A DNA stretch of 64,000 nt, taken from Megaustenia siamemsis (Eukaryota > Mollusca > Gastropoda > Stylommatophora > Ariophantidae). Both the position numbers and the translations under genes were made by a program. Every line of letters starts with the position of its first letter. Positions within the stretch are counted from its first letter, which is position 1. Shown here in pieces: positions 36,565 to 47,833 of this stretch. The stretch is taken from NCBI GenBank assembly GCA_032433765.1, contig JAVIAB010000073.1, positions 53,212,144 to 53,276,143 of the forward strand. The letters run 5' to 3'. The notes below the pieces were generated by a model that ran no database searches, had not been told where the DNA came from, and worked only from the letters and a program-made list of their open reading frames with translations.

Positions 36565-37110
36565 TTAATTCATTGGGTCTTTTTTAAAATAGAGATCTGC
36601 CCATTCTTTAATGTTCCCTTCCCACCTCTTTCTCTCTTCACAGCTCCGGGCAGAACGGTCGGTCTTTGCCGAACAGGAGGATCGAGGTGCATGGTCACAT
36701 CGTTTGATTTTGCGTTTGTTCACAATAGTCAATAAATCGTCAAGCACTTCGATTGGTTATTGTATTCTTTTGGAAACCTTTTCATTTGTGATACGATCTA
36801 TGTAAATGATTCTCAAAATCGTAAACAATATTTGAACTCTAAAACTCTATATCTTCTTCTGTAGCACCCCAAAAATGGTTCACGTTTCGCAATCGTATAA
36901 AAAAAACTGATATAACGAGTGTAGTCTGATATAACGAGGGTAGCCTGATATTAGAGCCTACAGTGGTGTTCCCACCTTTCAAAAAAGTTTTTTTTTTTTT
37001 CAGTCTTCAATAGGGTACTTTAGTTTGCGGTGTTCTTGTCGAAATTTTAGCTTACGAGCTTTCATCGCTGACGTCTGATTCTAAGTATTTTAATTTGTCA
37101 TCATTTTTTA
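36565..37110 (-). mobile_element. LINE family F fragment
   Basis: Minus strand. 36747-36565 contains EERKRWEGNIKEWADLYFKK, the GRxxKRWEDNIxEW type C terminus of another LINE group. At 37030-37110 the complement encodes an LKYLxSDxSDE-like block typical of the region just after the RT. Badly decayed. Confidence 0.6.
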
Positions 37111-37469
37111 GTTCTTGTCAATTTTTTTTTGTTTTTGCAACACCTTCAGTGTTAATGGTCCTCAATAGTGTTTTCGATTTTTCAGTATTCTAGTTCTAAG
37201 TGTGTTATTTTTAAGAGAAAAACTTCTGACGTTAGGAAATTTTTTTTAAAGCGAAGGCACTTCTAAGGAAAAATTAAAATCCAGTAATATTTGCTTCGTT
37301 AATTCGAATAAAACACTAACTTTTTTAAAATATAGCAATGAACCTTCGCTTAAGCCATGCAATGCACTGAAAACTTTCTGCCTGATCAGACAAAAATTGG
37401 GACACAAACAGACGCTGTAGAAATGAAGTATGGTCCTATACAAGAATGTAAAGGTCCCCTCCACGCCGT

Positions 37470-37718
37470 GCTAGACGCTTGGGTAATACAGTGGTAGTGA
37501 TCACATTTTCCCAGAACCATGGTATATTTTTGTATGATATGGTCGGGGTCACGCCAGGCCGCCGTTACTTCTCATAAAATTCTTTGATAACGATTTTTAG
37601 ATATTGTGTGAACACCGGAGCCGTGTAGGTCAGAACAAAAAATCTGCCCCTTTTAGGAACTAAACCCTGAACCCTCAGATTAGGAAGCGAGCTCACTAAC
37701 CACTCAGCCACCATTATA
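37470..37718 (-). mobile_element. SINE1-like copy, old, inverted
   Basis: Complement carries the tRNA-like head (ctcactaaccactcagccacc at 37689), aaccctgaaccctcag in the B-box place, tatggtcggggtcacgcc and a diverged 3' part. Confidence 0.65.
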
Positions 37719-37736
37719 TAAGAACTGTTTAATTAA

Positions 37737-38175
37737 CATCATCATCGAGGGACATCTCCGCAACGAAGGTTGGCTGCCATGAAGCGCCATTCTGCTATGT
37801 CTCTTGCTTTGATGGTGCAAGTTGTCATAGGCTGGTTTGTCCATCTTTTGATGTTACTCGTCCATGTTAGTCTTGGTCTGCCGCTGCCTCTTTTACCTTG
37901 TATTTTCCCCTCCAGGATTACTTTTAGTAGACTGCTGTGTATTTTAACACGGCTTAAAAATCGAATTTGTCTTGTTTGAACTGTGTTTAGTAGTTCTCTT
38001 TTCATTTTTAGTGGTTTTAAAACTCCATCGTTTGTTTTCTTTTCCTGCCATCCAATTCTACATATTCTTCTATATATCCACATTTCAAAGGCTTCTATTC
38101 TCTGTTCTGTTTTTTTGTGTGTCTAATATCCATGTTTCTGCACCATATAGGAATGTTGAGAAGACATAACCAGCT
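37737..38175 (-). mobile_element. LINE family A fragment, C-terminal part
   Basis: Minus strand. 38083-37742 encodes MWIYRRICRIGWQEKKTN to the end (FMAANLRCGD). The tail is catcatcatc at 37738-37747. The 5' truncation is close to 38175 in the LDKKTEQ region. Confidence 0.85.
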
Positions 38176-38338
38176 TAATTAACATCTTAATTTCAAATTC
38201 TGTTCTGCTGTATTCAAGCTCAATAAAACAACAAGGCCTAGACATATGAATATTTGGTCATTTTTTAAAAATTAAATAACTGAAACCACATCTGATAAGT
38301 TTGGGTTTTTAATGTTAGACGCCAGATAGTAATAATCA

Positions 38339-39285
38339 TCATCAAGTACCGGGCCTGCTGGCGTAGGTGATCATGTCTCTCCACAACTTTTGATCTCGGC
38401 AGCTATTTATCATTTCATTTGTTGACCTTCTGCCAAGCCATTCTCTTAAGCTGTCTGTTCATTTTTCTCTTTGCTTCCCTCTATCTCTTCGTCCCTCAAT
38501 TTTCCCAGTTGTTACAATATATTCCAGTTGTTCTCTTCTCATTACATAGACAAAAAATGATGACTGTTTCTTCCTAATATTGGAAATTAGCTCTCTTTTT
38601 GCTTTGACCTCTCTCAGAACATCTTAATTACTCTTCTTAGCTGTCCATGGTACTCTCAACATTCTTCTGTAAAACCACATTTCTACAGACTCCAGTGATT
38701 TTCTTGTCTGTAATGCTATTGTCCATGATTGGCATCCATATGTTAAGACTGGCTCTACGTAACATTTAGCAATTCTTTTTCTTGTTTCTATTCCCAAAAA
38801 TGGACTGCATAGTATCTTCCTAATTTTTTGGAAAGCTGCATTTGCCTGTGCCATTCTGCATCTCACCTCTTTTGTACATCTTCCGTCTGAGGTTAACAAA
38901 GTTCCCAAATATGTAAATTCATTTACCTCTTTTAATATTGTTCCACTTGTTTTTATTTTGCACTGAGGTGATGTCTTTTTCTTTGTTGTTACCATTACCT
39001 CTGTCTTTTTTGCTATTAAGGCTGAGTCCTTTATTTTTGCTTTCTTTCACTTTAATGTCCAACATTTCTTGTAACTCATTTTCACTCTTAGCGATTAAGA
39101 CTGTATCATCAGCATACCTTAGATTATTTATATTAGGACCCCCAATTGTTATTCCAGGCATGCCCCTTACGGATCTTAAAATAATCTCATTATAAATATT
39201 AAACAAATCTGGTGACAGCACACAACCTTATCTAACACTGTTTTATTTGTTGAAACATTCCCAATTGGTTTCCAATTCTTATGGT
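38339..39285 (-). mobile_element. LINE family D fragment, RT end and C-terminal part
   Basis: Minus-strand, 5'-truncated within the RT. 39221-38919 reads LSPDLFNIYNEIILRSVRG, NNLRYADDTVLIAKSENELQ, so the RT catalytic box is intact; 38995-38624 continues EFTYLGTLLTSDGRCTKEV to VPWTAKKSN, then a stop. The C-terminal 90 codons lie in broken frames to the tail catcatcaagt at 38338. Confidence 0.85.
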
Positions 39286-39531
39286 CTATAATGATATGTT
39301 TAGAATATATGTCAATTATCTATTTCAGATATTAAACATATATTCTTTATAAGAAAACGTTATTGCTACTTTGTTTTTCTCTGCCTCTTTTGCTTTAAAC
39401 GACGATAACAGATGTTCTGTAGTGTGTCTCGTCGATGGTGCTTATAATGATTATGAGTATCTGTTTCTTTAATCCATTATCTTCTAAGTACCGTATTATA
39501 ACTATCTATAAGCATGTATTATTATATTCAC

Positions 39532-39850
39532 TGTTTATTTATCTATTATCCTTTCGAGCCAAAGATGACACCTAAAAAAGAATTTCAAGACCCACCGTGT
39601 TGACGTTGCACAAGACCCATATCTCACCAAACGTCCCTCTTATAGGCGAACCTTTCAATCTCGGCAGTGGAGCTGACGTCTACTGTTGTTGCTTCTCGCC
39701 TCGCCTTTTTAGTGTTTTTCTAGGTCGGCCTCTTTTTTTCTTTTATCCTCTGGTTCCCTTTTGAAGTCTCGCCTTGAGATCCACTTGTTGTCTCTTCTCA
39801 TCACATGGCCAACACATGACCACCATTTTCTCTTGATTACAGGTGCTATT
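39532..39850 (-). mobile_element. LINE family E-like C terminus and 3' end
   Basis: Minus strand: about 39820-39690 encodes CVGHVMRRDN and KRGRPRKTLK in broken frames; the 3' end is the hairpin near 39560 and an aatagataaat tail. It stops about 100 bases before the nAChR exon acceptor at 39949. Confidence 0.7.
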
Positions 39851-39949
39851 TGTTATGCTTTGTTATGTCTCTTATATCTGTACTAGTCTTGAATTCAATC
39901 CATTTATGTTCTCTACTAAATGTTCAATAAATGTTTCTTTTATTTCCAG

Positions 39950-40143
39950 GTATGGTTCAGATGTCTCACGAGAAACGGTTAATCAGAGACTTGATTGGCA
40001 ACTACAGCGCTCGTGGTAAGATGGGCCGGCCAGTACAGGAGCAGAACGACACTATTGTCATCTACTATGGCATGTCCCTTATTCAGATCCTCGATTTGGA
40101 TGAGCGCAACCAGATTCTCAGCACGAATGTATGGGCTACATAT
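39950..40143 (+). CDS. nAChR subunit, exon encoding the start of the extracellular ligand-binding domain
   Basis: Internal exon of a Cys-loop, pentameric ligand-gated ion channel subunit. The 194-nt exon follows a pyrimidine-rich acceptor (tttcttttatttccag, AG at 39948-39949) and ends at a strong donor (tat/gtaagt). It enters with two bases of a split codon and leaves in phase 0. The 64 codons begin MVQMSHEKRLIRDL, matching the N-terminal helix of nAChR subunits, and continue through the first beta strands (MSLIQILDLDERNQILS) to loop D, NVWATY, whose Trp is the complementary-face ligand-site residue. The family acts at the cell surface as an acetylcholine-gated cation channel. A signal-peptide exon must lie upstream; I could not find it. 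The exon sits between a LINE remnant ending about 100 bases upstream and a LINE-E fragment about 220 bases downstream. Whether the subunit is alpha cannot be told, because the C-loop cysteine pair is not in the window. Confidence 0.93.
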
Positions 40144-40357
40144 GTAAGTCCCTCATAGAAAACCTTTAGTAGCATTCATCTTCATCACCACCATAAAGTA
40201 CCATACTCACGTAAATGATGATGTCGCTTGGCAACTTTGTACAAGTGTTTATTGTAATGCTGTGGTGTATTATAGGGCGTTAGTAGTGAAGTGGTGTCGA
40301 GCTGAATTTGATAGAAAGTAAACATGGATTTAAATTAGAGAAATCGCCAATCAACAA

Positions 40358-40712
40358 CTAATAACTTCAGTAATCAAGAAAAGACGGTGGTCATATGTTG
40401 GACATGTGATGAGGAGAGATAATAACCGAATAGCAAAGCAAGCCCTCATGTGGGAAACAACAGGTAAGAGGAAAATAGGAAGACTCAGAGAGACACTGAG
40501 AAGAACATTGATGAGAGAGGCAAGAGCAGCAGGAATTGGCTCCCCCAATGAGATAGAGCTGCTAGCACAGAACAGAGACAAATGGCGAGATTTGATAAAA
40601 TATTTTTAAAAGAATTGAAAACTGCTAGAACAAAAATTCAGATAGGAGGAGGAGTATCTTGGTCTACGCCCTACGGGCCAACTACGGCTCGAAAGGTCAA
40701 TAGATAGAAACA
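40358..40712 (+). mobile_element. LINE family E C terminus and 3' tail
   Basis: 40406-40609 reads RRDNNRIAKQALMWETTGKR to WRDLIKYF, almost the same as 8837-9049. The 3' region has one unit of the element that is a 33-bp array at 9058, followed by the ctacgggccaactacggctc hairpin and an aatagatag tail. It lies about 215 bases after the nAChR donor at 40144. Confidence 0.85.
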
Positions 40713-40734
40713 TGGATTCTGAAAAGCCTAGGAA

Positions 40735-41278
40735 ATACAATTCTTTTATGTCCTCCCATCGCTTTCTCTGCCTACCACTTCTTCTCACTCCATCGGCGGT
40801 TTCTTGCAGTTTTCGTTGTCTGACAATCGAAATATGTTGTCAAACTATTTCATATTGGACTTCTTGCCAACAGTTAGGCGGTGCAAACTAAAGACAACAT
40901 TGGCAATGTTAACCATGAAATTATCTGTTTACGATCATGTACACCCTTCCCTTGTGTCCCTTATGCGCAGTTTTTCATTTATGATACGATGTATGTACAA
41001 GATTCCCTTCATCTAACAACAAAATGGCATGTCCCTCGCTTGCATTTTCTTCCGTAGCTCTGCGGTAAATGTGCAGGAAAAAAACAGACATTATTAGAGT
41101 GCGCATCAACGTAACTTTAAAGCCACGACTGATGTTCTTATATTTCCGAACAAGTTGTAGCTTTCGTTAGTGCTGCTTGGGGTTTTTTTTTATTATTTAT
41201 TCTGGCCTATACTTCAAAATATGGTCTTCGTCGCTGATAGTTGATCCTAAATATCTAACTTTATCAACTGTTTGTAGT
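40735..41278 (-). mobile_element. LINE family F fragment
   Basis: Minus strand. 40788-40740 encodes MRRSGRQRKRWEDIKEL; the segment 41278-41200 complements to a QTVDKVRYLG-like block. The shared middle (gatacgatgtatgta at 40982; gatacgatctatgta at 36791) ties it to 36565-37110. Confidence 0.6.
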
Positions 41279-42836
41279 AGAAGAATAGAAAAGGAAGTGT
41301 AGATTGAGCAAATGGCGGCTCAAAAGTAGTGGAAAATTGGAAATCTGACTGCAGAACAAATATGAATGAAAAACTGATAATAAAATTATAGAATAAATTG
41401 GAGTGGAAAATAAATAACTGTGTGGAGTGATCAATGAGAAGTTGAATTGTAGAACAAAGATGAGTTTGAGAGTCAAACGTGAAAGTGTATCAGTCGAAAA
41501 TAAGGGATTTGAACTTTGAAACAGGAAAACCGGAGTTGAAGCAGAAGTCCAGTAGCATTAAAATAAAATGACATGGAGCACGCTAATCTTTTGTTTGTAC
41601 CATTTAAAGAAATGTATCCCGTTCCCAGGCAATAAATAGTAAATAGATACCTTCATAATTAACATTGCTAATGTTTACATTAGAGGGAAAAATTATATCA
41701 CTGCTGACATCTTGATTTATAAAATCAGCTTTAGTTCTAGTTCTTGTAAAGAGGTAGAATTTATTTGTAAAGGTAAAGTGTGAATGAAGAAGATACCGTG
41801 ACTAGTATTGTTTGTTCACCTTCTTGTTTATGTAACCATCATCATTGTATAGAAGCAGCGTTCGTTTCTGACCTCTATTCCCACCAACCGAACTATCTTG
41901 ACATAATACACAAACTCCTTATCACTCGCGGTAATTATAGGTTTATTCTTATCGTATTCTTTTTTCTCTTTCCTTTGTTCTGGGCAGAAAGAAAGCAAAT
42001 AGTATCTGATACGCCTTGTCACGTCCTGTATGACAAGAATACCGCTCATGAACTTCGTGCGTATATTTTGAACAATTACAAAAGTCTGGTCTGTGGTTTA
42101 CACTATTCATCTATGTTTCCACTATTCTCATCTCTATTTTAACTAATTTTCGCCAGGTTGTTTTTGGCTTGGATCTTTTACGCCTTTTTTCATGTGAATG
42201 TGTTATGGACGAATGATTACTTGATAGTTCTATTATTCGTGTACGTAAGCTACAGACCGACAGGCCACCCATCAATCCTAAGTTACTTGAGCGCGACACA
42301 TTCACTAGAACAGTATTAAAGATCAGGGTGAATATTTTGTTTGTTCCTAGAACTGAGACATAGCAGATACGGGAAATCCCCGCCTGCAGTGACGTCAGTC
42401 CGTTCTAAAGTCTACTTAATTTGTCGTTGACCATTGTTCTCTGTGTCGTTTTCTAAAACAACATTAACATCCCTAATTCTTGCTGACTCCGTGAACACAC
42501 TTCACAGGCTGTGTCCTAAGCGTTGCGCACACAGTGCATCTTTGTTAGCAGCTAGGCGTTTGCTGGTTATTTTCATTACCTCTTCACTCTAAGTCTATTG
42601 TTTTGTTACTATAGTTGTAATTGTTTCAGCAACTGATTACGTGACCTATCGGAGATTGACACTAAAACTGGAGATCGTGTGTTCAAGTTCAGAGTTTAAA
42701 AGATATTAACAGTTAAATATATAATGTGAGGAAAATAATATTACAAATTAAAATTTCTGCCGTTTCACAGTAATTGACCTTCTTTCTTCTTTTTCCTTTT
42801 CTTCATCTTCTTCAACTCCTCTTGAATCCCCCCGGG
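41279..42836. other. Unassigned intron sequence
   Basis: The longest frame (41780-42142, +) has no recognised domain. Nothing else was identified. Confidence 0.55.
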
Positions 42837-43855
42837 TATCATCATCATCAGCAGCATCAAGTGCCGGGCCTACTGGCGTAGGTGATTATGTCTCTCTACA
42901 ACTTTCGATCTAGACAGTTATTTAGCATTTCTGTTGTTGACCTTCTGCCAAGCCATTCTCTTAAGCTGTCTGGTATCTTTTCTCTTTGCTTCCCTCTATC
43001 TATTCGTCCCTCAATTTTTCCAGTTGTTACAATATATTCCATCTGTTCCTTTCTCATTACATTTCTAAAAAACGATTTGGCCTCTTTCAGAACGTTTTCA
43101 TTAATCTTCTTAGCTGTCCTGTTATTCTCAAATTTTCTTCTGTAAAACCGCATTTCTACAGACTCTAGTGATTTTCTTGTCTGCCATCCTATTGTCCATG
43201 ATTCACATCCATATGTTAAGACTGGCTCTACATAACATTTAAGAACTCTTTTTCTTATTTCTATTGTCAAAATGGATTCCATAGTATCTTCCTGATTTTT
43301 TGGAAAGCTGCATTTGCCTGAGCCATTCTGCATCTCACCTCTGTTGTACATCTTCCGTCTGGGGTTAACAAAGTTCCCACATATTTTAATTCATTTACCT
43401 ATTTTAATATTGTTCCACTTGTCTTTATTTTGCACTGAGGTGATGTCTTTTTCTTTGTTGTTACCATTACCTCTGTCTTTTTTGCTATTAAGGCTGACTC
43501 CCTTATTTTTGCTTTCTTTCACTATAATGTCCAACATTTCTTGTAACTCATTTTAACTCTTAGCGATTAAGACTGTATCATCAGCATGCCTTAGATTATT
43601 TATATTATGACCTCCGATTGTTATTCCAGGCATGCCCCTTATTGATCTTAAAATAATCTCACTATCCATATTAAACAAATCTGGCGACAGCACACAACCT
43701 TGCCTAACACCCTGTTTTATTTGTTGGAACATTTCCAATTGGTTTCCAGTTCTTACGGCCTCTGTTTGTTGTCAGTACTTGTTCTTTATTATTCCTAGAT
43801 CTTGGCTGTCTACGTTTATGCTTTCTAAAATTGTTATTATTTATTTTGATTATTC
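42837..43855 (-). mobile_element. LINE family D fragment
   Basis: Minus-strand copy of similar extent to 38339-39285: 43738-43553 reads IKQGVRQGCVLSPDLFN and NNLRHADDTVLIAKS (Tyr of the box changed to His), and 43351-42896 holds the C-terminal domain with an internal deletion. The tail is catcatcatc at 42840. Its left neighbour at 43856 is a family G fragment on the same strand. Confidence 0.83.
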
Positions 43856-44075
43856 TGGGTGTCAAGTGAGATATACAAAAAATTCAGGTTTCTCACAATT
43901 TCATCCATTGCCAAATAGTGCAGCGTTTCTTTAATCTTGTCAGCCCATCTCACTTTGGGCCTACCTTATGCTCTTCTCCATTCTCTTCTTTTAATATATG
44001 CCTTGTATGGTAAGTAATCGCAATACACTCTTTCTAGATTGGTCAGCCATATTATTTGTTGTTTTCTGTGTGTAG
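43856..44075 (-). mobile_element. LINE family G fragment, C terminus
   Basis: The complement of 44050-43880 reads about ERVYCDYLPYKAYIKRREWR, then GRPKVRWADKIKETL, the same C-terminal type as 15860-16150. One stop lies between the two blocks. Confidence 0.55.
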
Positions 44076-44402
44076 TTTATTAGTCAAAGCCCTTGCTTTC
44101 TTTCATCATAAGAATCTTATGAGATAATTTATGATTGTCACTTCTGGTCATACCAGTAATTAACCAACTTTGTGAACTTACTAAGGGTGTTCCCTCGGCT
44201 GTGCTTCTATACACACTGTACTGAGATCTCCTTGTATTGCTTGGAAGAGAAGAACTCTCGACGCCCAAGTAAAGTGAACAGCTCCGACACGCTTGGTGGC
44301 GTATAAGGAAAGTCAAGGCAAACAAAATGCACATAAATGCGAAACTGCCGTGAAGCTTGTAGTGAGGAGAAATTATAAACATATATATATACTTAAAGAG
44401 AG
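44076..44402. other. Unassigned intron sequence
   Basis: No repeat or coding signal. 45433-45941 likewise. Confidence 0.55.
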
Positions 44403-44668
44403 AGAGAGCCGCGATAGCTCAGTGGTTTGTGAATTTGACTACAAAGGACGTGGGGTAGGGTTCGATCCAGACCGACGGCTTCCGGGTTCACCCAGCCTTA
44501 AATGGGTACCGGATTTTTGTTCTGGGAAATTAAAGCGGCACGAGAGTAATAACGACCACATTACCCCAAAAATAATGTGCTGAAGGTCTGTAAAATGTAT
44601 GGTCACTAACACCATATTCCCTATGCGTCACTTAGAGTGACGGGGGTTCTTTACTACTTACATATATA
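44403..44668 (+). mobile_element. SINE1 copy
   Basis: Full length with scattered changes (cgtcacttagagtgacgg in place of the palindrome). It follows a GA run and precedes a TA repeat. First of a cluster of four tRNA-related insertions. Confidence 0.86.
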
Positions 44669-44812
44669 TATATATATATATAAACGATATACTTAAATCT
44701 TCACGTAACAAGTAGACAGCACAAACCAGAACGACGTTTCTGTGCAATAGGCCTTCAACGGGAACAAACATACAACACACGTACAAATATGTATTTAAAA
44801 TAGATCATAATT

Positions 44813-45034
44813 GGCGTATGGGGAATATGATGTTAGTAACTATAATTTTTATAGACCTTCGGCACATGATTTTTGGATAATATGGTCGGTATTACACCAG
44901 TGCCGCTTTACTTTCCCAGAAAAAAAATCCGGTTCCCATTTAAGGCTGGACGAACCCGGAAGCCGTTGATTAGGATCGAACCCGACCTCTTGTCCTTTGT
45001 AGTCCAGTGCACTGAGCTATCTCGCCACGCCCAA
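44813..45034 (-). mobile_element. SINE1 copy, inverted
   Basis: Complement of the family: ccttcggcacatgatttttg, tttcccagaaaaaaaatccg, gatcgaacccgacctcttgt and ccagtgcactgagctatctc in order, so transcription would run leftward. The terminal palindrome is partly lost. Confidence 0.86.
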
Positions 45035-45064
45035 GTAATTGTATATTAATAGTGTTCCTATGGC

Positions 45065-45152
45065 AGTTCAAGGGTGTCCGGTTAGCGCAATCGATAGGCG
45101 GTTGGCTTACCACGGCAACAGCCGGGTTCGTACCCTGGCGAGGACACCTGGG
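45065..45152 (+). other. tRNA-like unit (isolated SINE head or tRNA pseudogene)
   Basis: GTGTCC and GGACAC can pair as an acceptor stem. tagcgcaatcgatagg fits an A box and gccgggttcgtaccctggc a T arm with B box. The anticodon-like stem has a G-G mismatch around loop ttaccac, which would give anticodon ACC. No CCA is encoded. A functional tRNA is unlikely; it lies between two SINE1 copies. Confidence 0.5.
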
Positions 45153-45176
45153 TTTTACTAATTCCCTAAAAATTAG

Positions 45177-45432
45177 TGGGAGCCGCGATAGCTCAGTGGT
45201 TAGTGAACTGGACTACTACGGACAAGGGGTAGGGTTCGATCCCAACCGACGGCTCCGGGTTCACCCAGCCTTAAATGGGTACCGGATTTTTTCTGGGAAA
45301 GTAAAGCAGCATGGGCGTAATACCGACCACATTACCCCAAAAGTCATGTGCTGAAGGTCTGTAAAATATAGGGTCACTAACACCATATTTCCCTATACGC
45401 CACTTGGCGTGACCGGGGGTACTTTACTTACT
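45177..45432 (+). mobile_element. SINE1 copy
   Basis: Full length with intact A- and B-box-like motifs (tagctcagtggttagtg, gggttcgatcccaac) and the cgccacttggcgtgac end. Confidence 0.87.
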
Positions 45433-45941
45433 TTACTATGGCAGTTCATAAGAACAGATTCACGTGTCAGCGGTGGAGAAATATATATGCTATCTTCTTG
45501 GCTCAGAATGTGGACAGTTTAAGAAAGACTTTACGTGTCTTCAATTCAAATAGCTGTGGATATTAAAAGCTGCATAATTAATCACAGTGCATGAGCTAAT
45601 AACATCCCGTGTTTTTGTTTACCTTGGGAAACTTGATTTAATCCAAAAAATGAGACAGCCCAAGCGCGAGACGCGCGGATTCCCACCACGGATAATTGAC
45701 ACATTTCTGAAGATGGAAATGAATCTTATCACAGCTGTTCCTCTCGATCAAGAAAGTGCATTTTAGTTCTGTCATTAATATGGTAGCTTAGTTTACTCTT
45801 TTCAAAATAAAAATGAACGTGTAACGTTTCATTCTTGTCTTTTCGGAGTTTCTCTTCAAGCAGTTATTTTTTAGAAATTAAAAATAAAAATTAGTTTGAT
45901 TATCCTTTCTGTTAGTCACGTGTTAATAGATTAGTTATGTC

Positions 45942-46158
45942 ATCATCAACATCAAGTACCGGGCCTAGTGGCGTAGGTGATCATGTCTCTCCACAACTTT
46001 GATCTCGACAGCTATTTATCATTTCTGTTGTTGACCTTCTGCCAAGCCATTCTCTTAAGCTGTCTGTTAATTTTTCTCTTTGCTTCCCTCTATCTCTTCG
46101 TCCCTCAATTTTTCCAGTTGTTACAATTTATTCAAGTTGTTCTCTTCTCATTACATTA
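45942..46158 (-). mobile_element. LINE family D fragment, 3' end only
   Basis: About 215 bases matching the last 70 codons of family D, ending with the catcatcaac tail and the accgggcct block also seen at 38348 and 42861. The frame is broken by indels. Confidence 0.78.
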
Positions 46159-46257
46159 GTTATGTACATGAAATACTTTTAAAAAATATATATATGTTTG
46201 TATGTGTGTGTATGTATATATATACATATATAATCAATTTGCCATTTTCTGCGTTGT

Positions 46258-46525
46258 AATATATATATGTATCCATCTATTGTCCTTTGGACCGAAGACG
46301 GCTTATTGAGCAGAAATTCTAGAAAATCAATGAATGACAATCATTGTTATTAATGTCAGACTTTGCACATGGCTGAGCTGTATTTCCCCACAGGTCACTG
46401 TTCTAAGTGTCCTGGTGCCTACTATTGTTGCTTCACGCGTCAGTGATCATTTTAATGTTTTCGTTCAGGATGGGCCTCTTTTTCCTTCGTCCCTGGAAGA
46501 TTTCCGGTTGTGTCCAAGATGAAAG
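46258..46525 (-). mobile_element. LINE family E-like 3' end, diverged
   Basis: Tail ccatctattgtcctttggac, hairpin gaccgaagacggc, then a segment at 46430-46500 matching the GRPRK region of 39532-39850. No frame is kept. Confidence 0.6.
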
Positions 46526-46794
46526 ATTGCTTTTCTACATCTTTCTATAAACGGTTGATCGGTGACCTAAATGGCCGCCATCGTGAAACATCTGACAATG
46601 AAACAGAAATGTTTGAATTTACTGAACACAAAGATGCATAACAATGGTTTAAATGAGTGCCAGTTTATTTTATAAACCTTTGTTAAATTATATATGCTTC
46701 AAATCTTTGTCGTTAATGATATCTATTAAGTCTAAACCAACTCGTTTCTGAAGTTCAGAATGGTCTATTTTAATATTCAATGTTAATCCCAAAA

Positions 46795-46940
46795 CAGACC
46801 ATTGCAGACGTCTGAGCCATGTTTATGTCCTAGGAATAAACCGCATTGACGAATGCCACTGCAGAAGAGGGGCCGGGACTTCAGAACATATATTGTGTAG
46901 GCGTTCAACAGCTATACCGAACTTTGACGTCAAATCTGGA
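46795..46940 (+). mobile_element. Possible C-terminal fragment of a Jockey/CR1-like non-LTR element
   Basis: One + frame reads VLGINRIDECHCRRGAGT followed by SEHILC. The Cys-x-Cys, T-x-EHIL, Cys arrangement is common at the C terminus of RNase H-bearing or Jockey-like LINEs. The match is short. It runs straight into the 45-bp array. Confidence 0.4.
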
Positions 46941-46944
46941 CTAA

Positions 46945-47750
46945 CATCATAGACATGCAATATAAATTGTGGGGACCTGGAGGGACTAATAACATAGACA
47001 TGCAATATAAATTGTGGGGACCTGGAGGGACTAACAACATAGACATGCAATATAAATTGTGGGGACCTGGAGGGACTAACAACATAGACATGCAATATAA
47101 ATTGTGGGGACCTTGTGGGACTAATAACATAGACATAGAACATAAATTGTAGGGACCTGGATGGACTAGCACCATAGACATGCAACATAAATTGTGGGGA
47201 CCTTGTGGGACTAATAACATAGACATAGAACATAAATTGTAGGGACCTGGATGGACTAGCACCATAGACATGCAACATAAATTGTGGGGACCTGGAGGGA
47301 CTAACAACATAGACATGCAATATAAATTGTGGGGACCTGGAGGGACTAATAACATATACATGCAATATAAATTGTGGGGACCTGGAGGGACTAATAACAT
47401 AGACATGCAATATAAATTGTGGGGACCTGGAGGGACTAACAACATAGACATGCAATATAAATTGTGGGGACCTGGAGGGACTAATAACATAGACATGCAA
47501 TATAAATTGTGGGGACCTGGATGGACAAGCACCATAGACATGCAACATAAATTGTGGGGACCTGGTGGGACTAATAACATAGACATAGAACATAAATTGT
47601 AGGGACCTGGATGGACTAGCACCATAGACATGCAACATAAATTGTGGGGACCTTGTGGGACTAATAACATAGACATGGAATATAAAGTGTGGGGACCTTG
47701 TGGGACTAATAACATAGACATGCAACATAAATTGTGGGGACCTGGAGGGG
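46945..47750. repeat. 45-bp minisatellite, about 18 units, with 90-bp higher-order units
   Basis: Unit gggactaacaacatagacat plus gcaatataaattgtggggac. Three monomer types alternate; a two-monomer 90-bp unit is repeated at 47116 and 47206 and again near 47560. The 362-codon minus frame over it is an artefact of the period. Confidence 0.96.
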
Positions 47751-47807
47751 ACTTCGTCTTGACGAAATGAGAAATAAATCATAATCAAAGGCTTCGGCTT
47801 CTCGAAC

Positions 47808-47833
47808 ACGGAGAGAGAGAGAGAGAGAGAGAG
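47808..47833. repeat. GA microsatellite
   Basis: Thirteen GA units close to the end of the 45-bp array. Confidence 0.9.

Noticed and set aside
41780..42142. 120-codon frame in the receptor intron
   Set aside because: No domain, no similarity to the receptor and no splice support in the right phase.
45065..45152. Functional tRNA-Gly gene
   Set aside because: A mismatch in the anticodon stem, an unusual ACC anticodon and its place among SINEs favour a SINE head or pseudogene.
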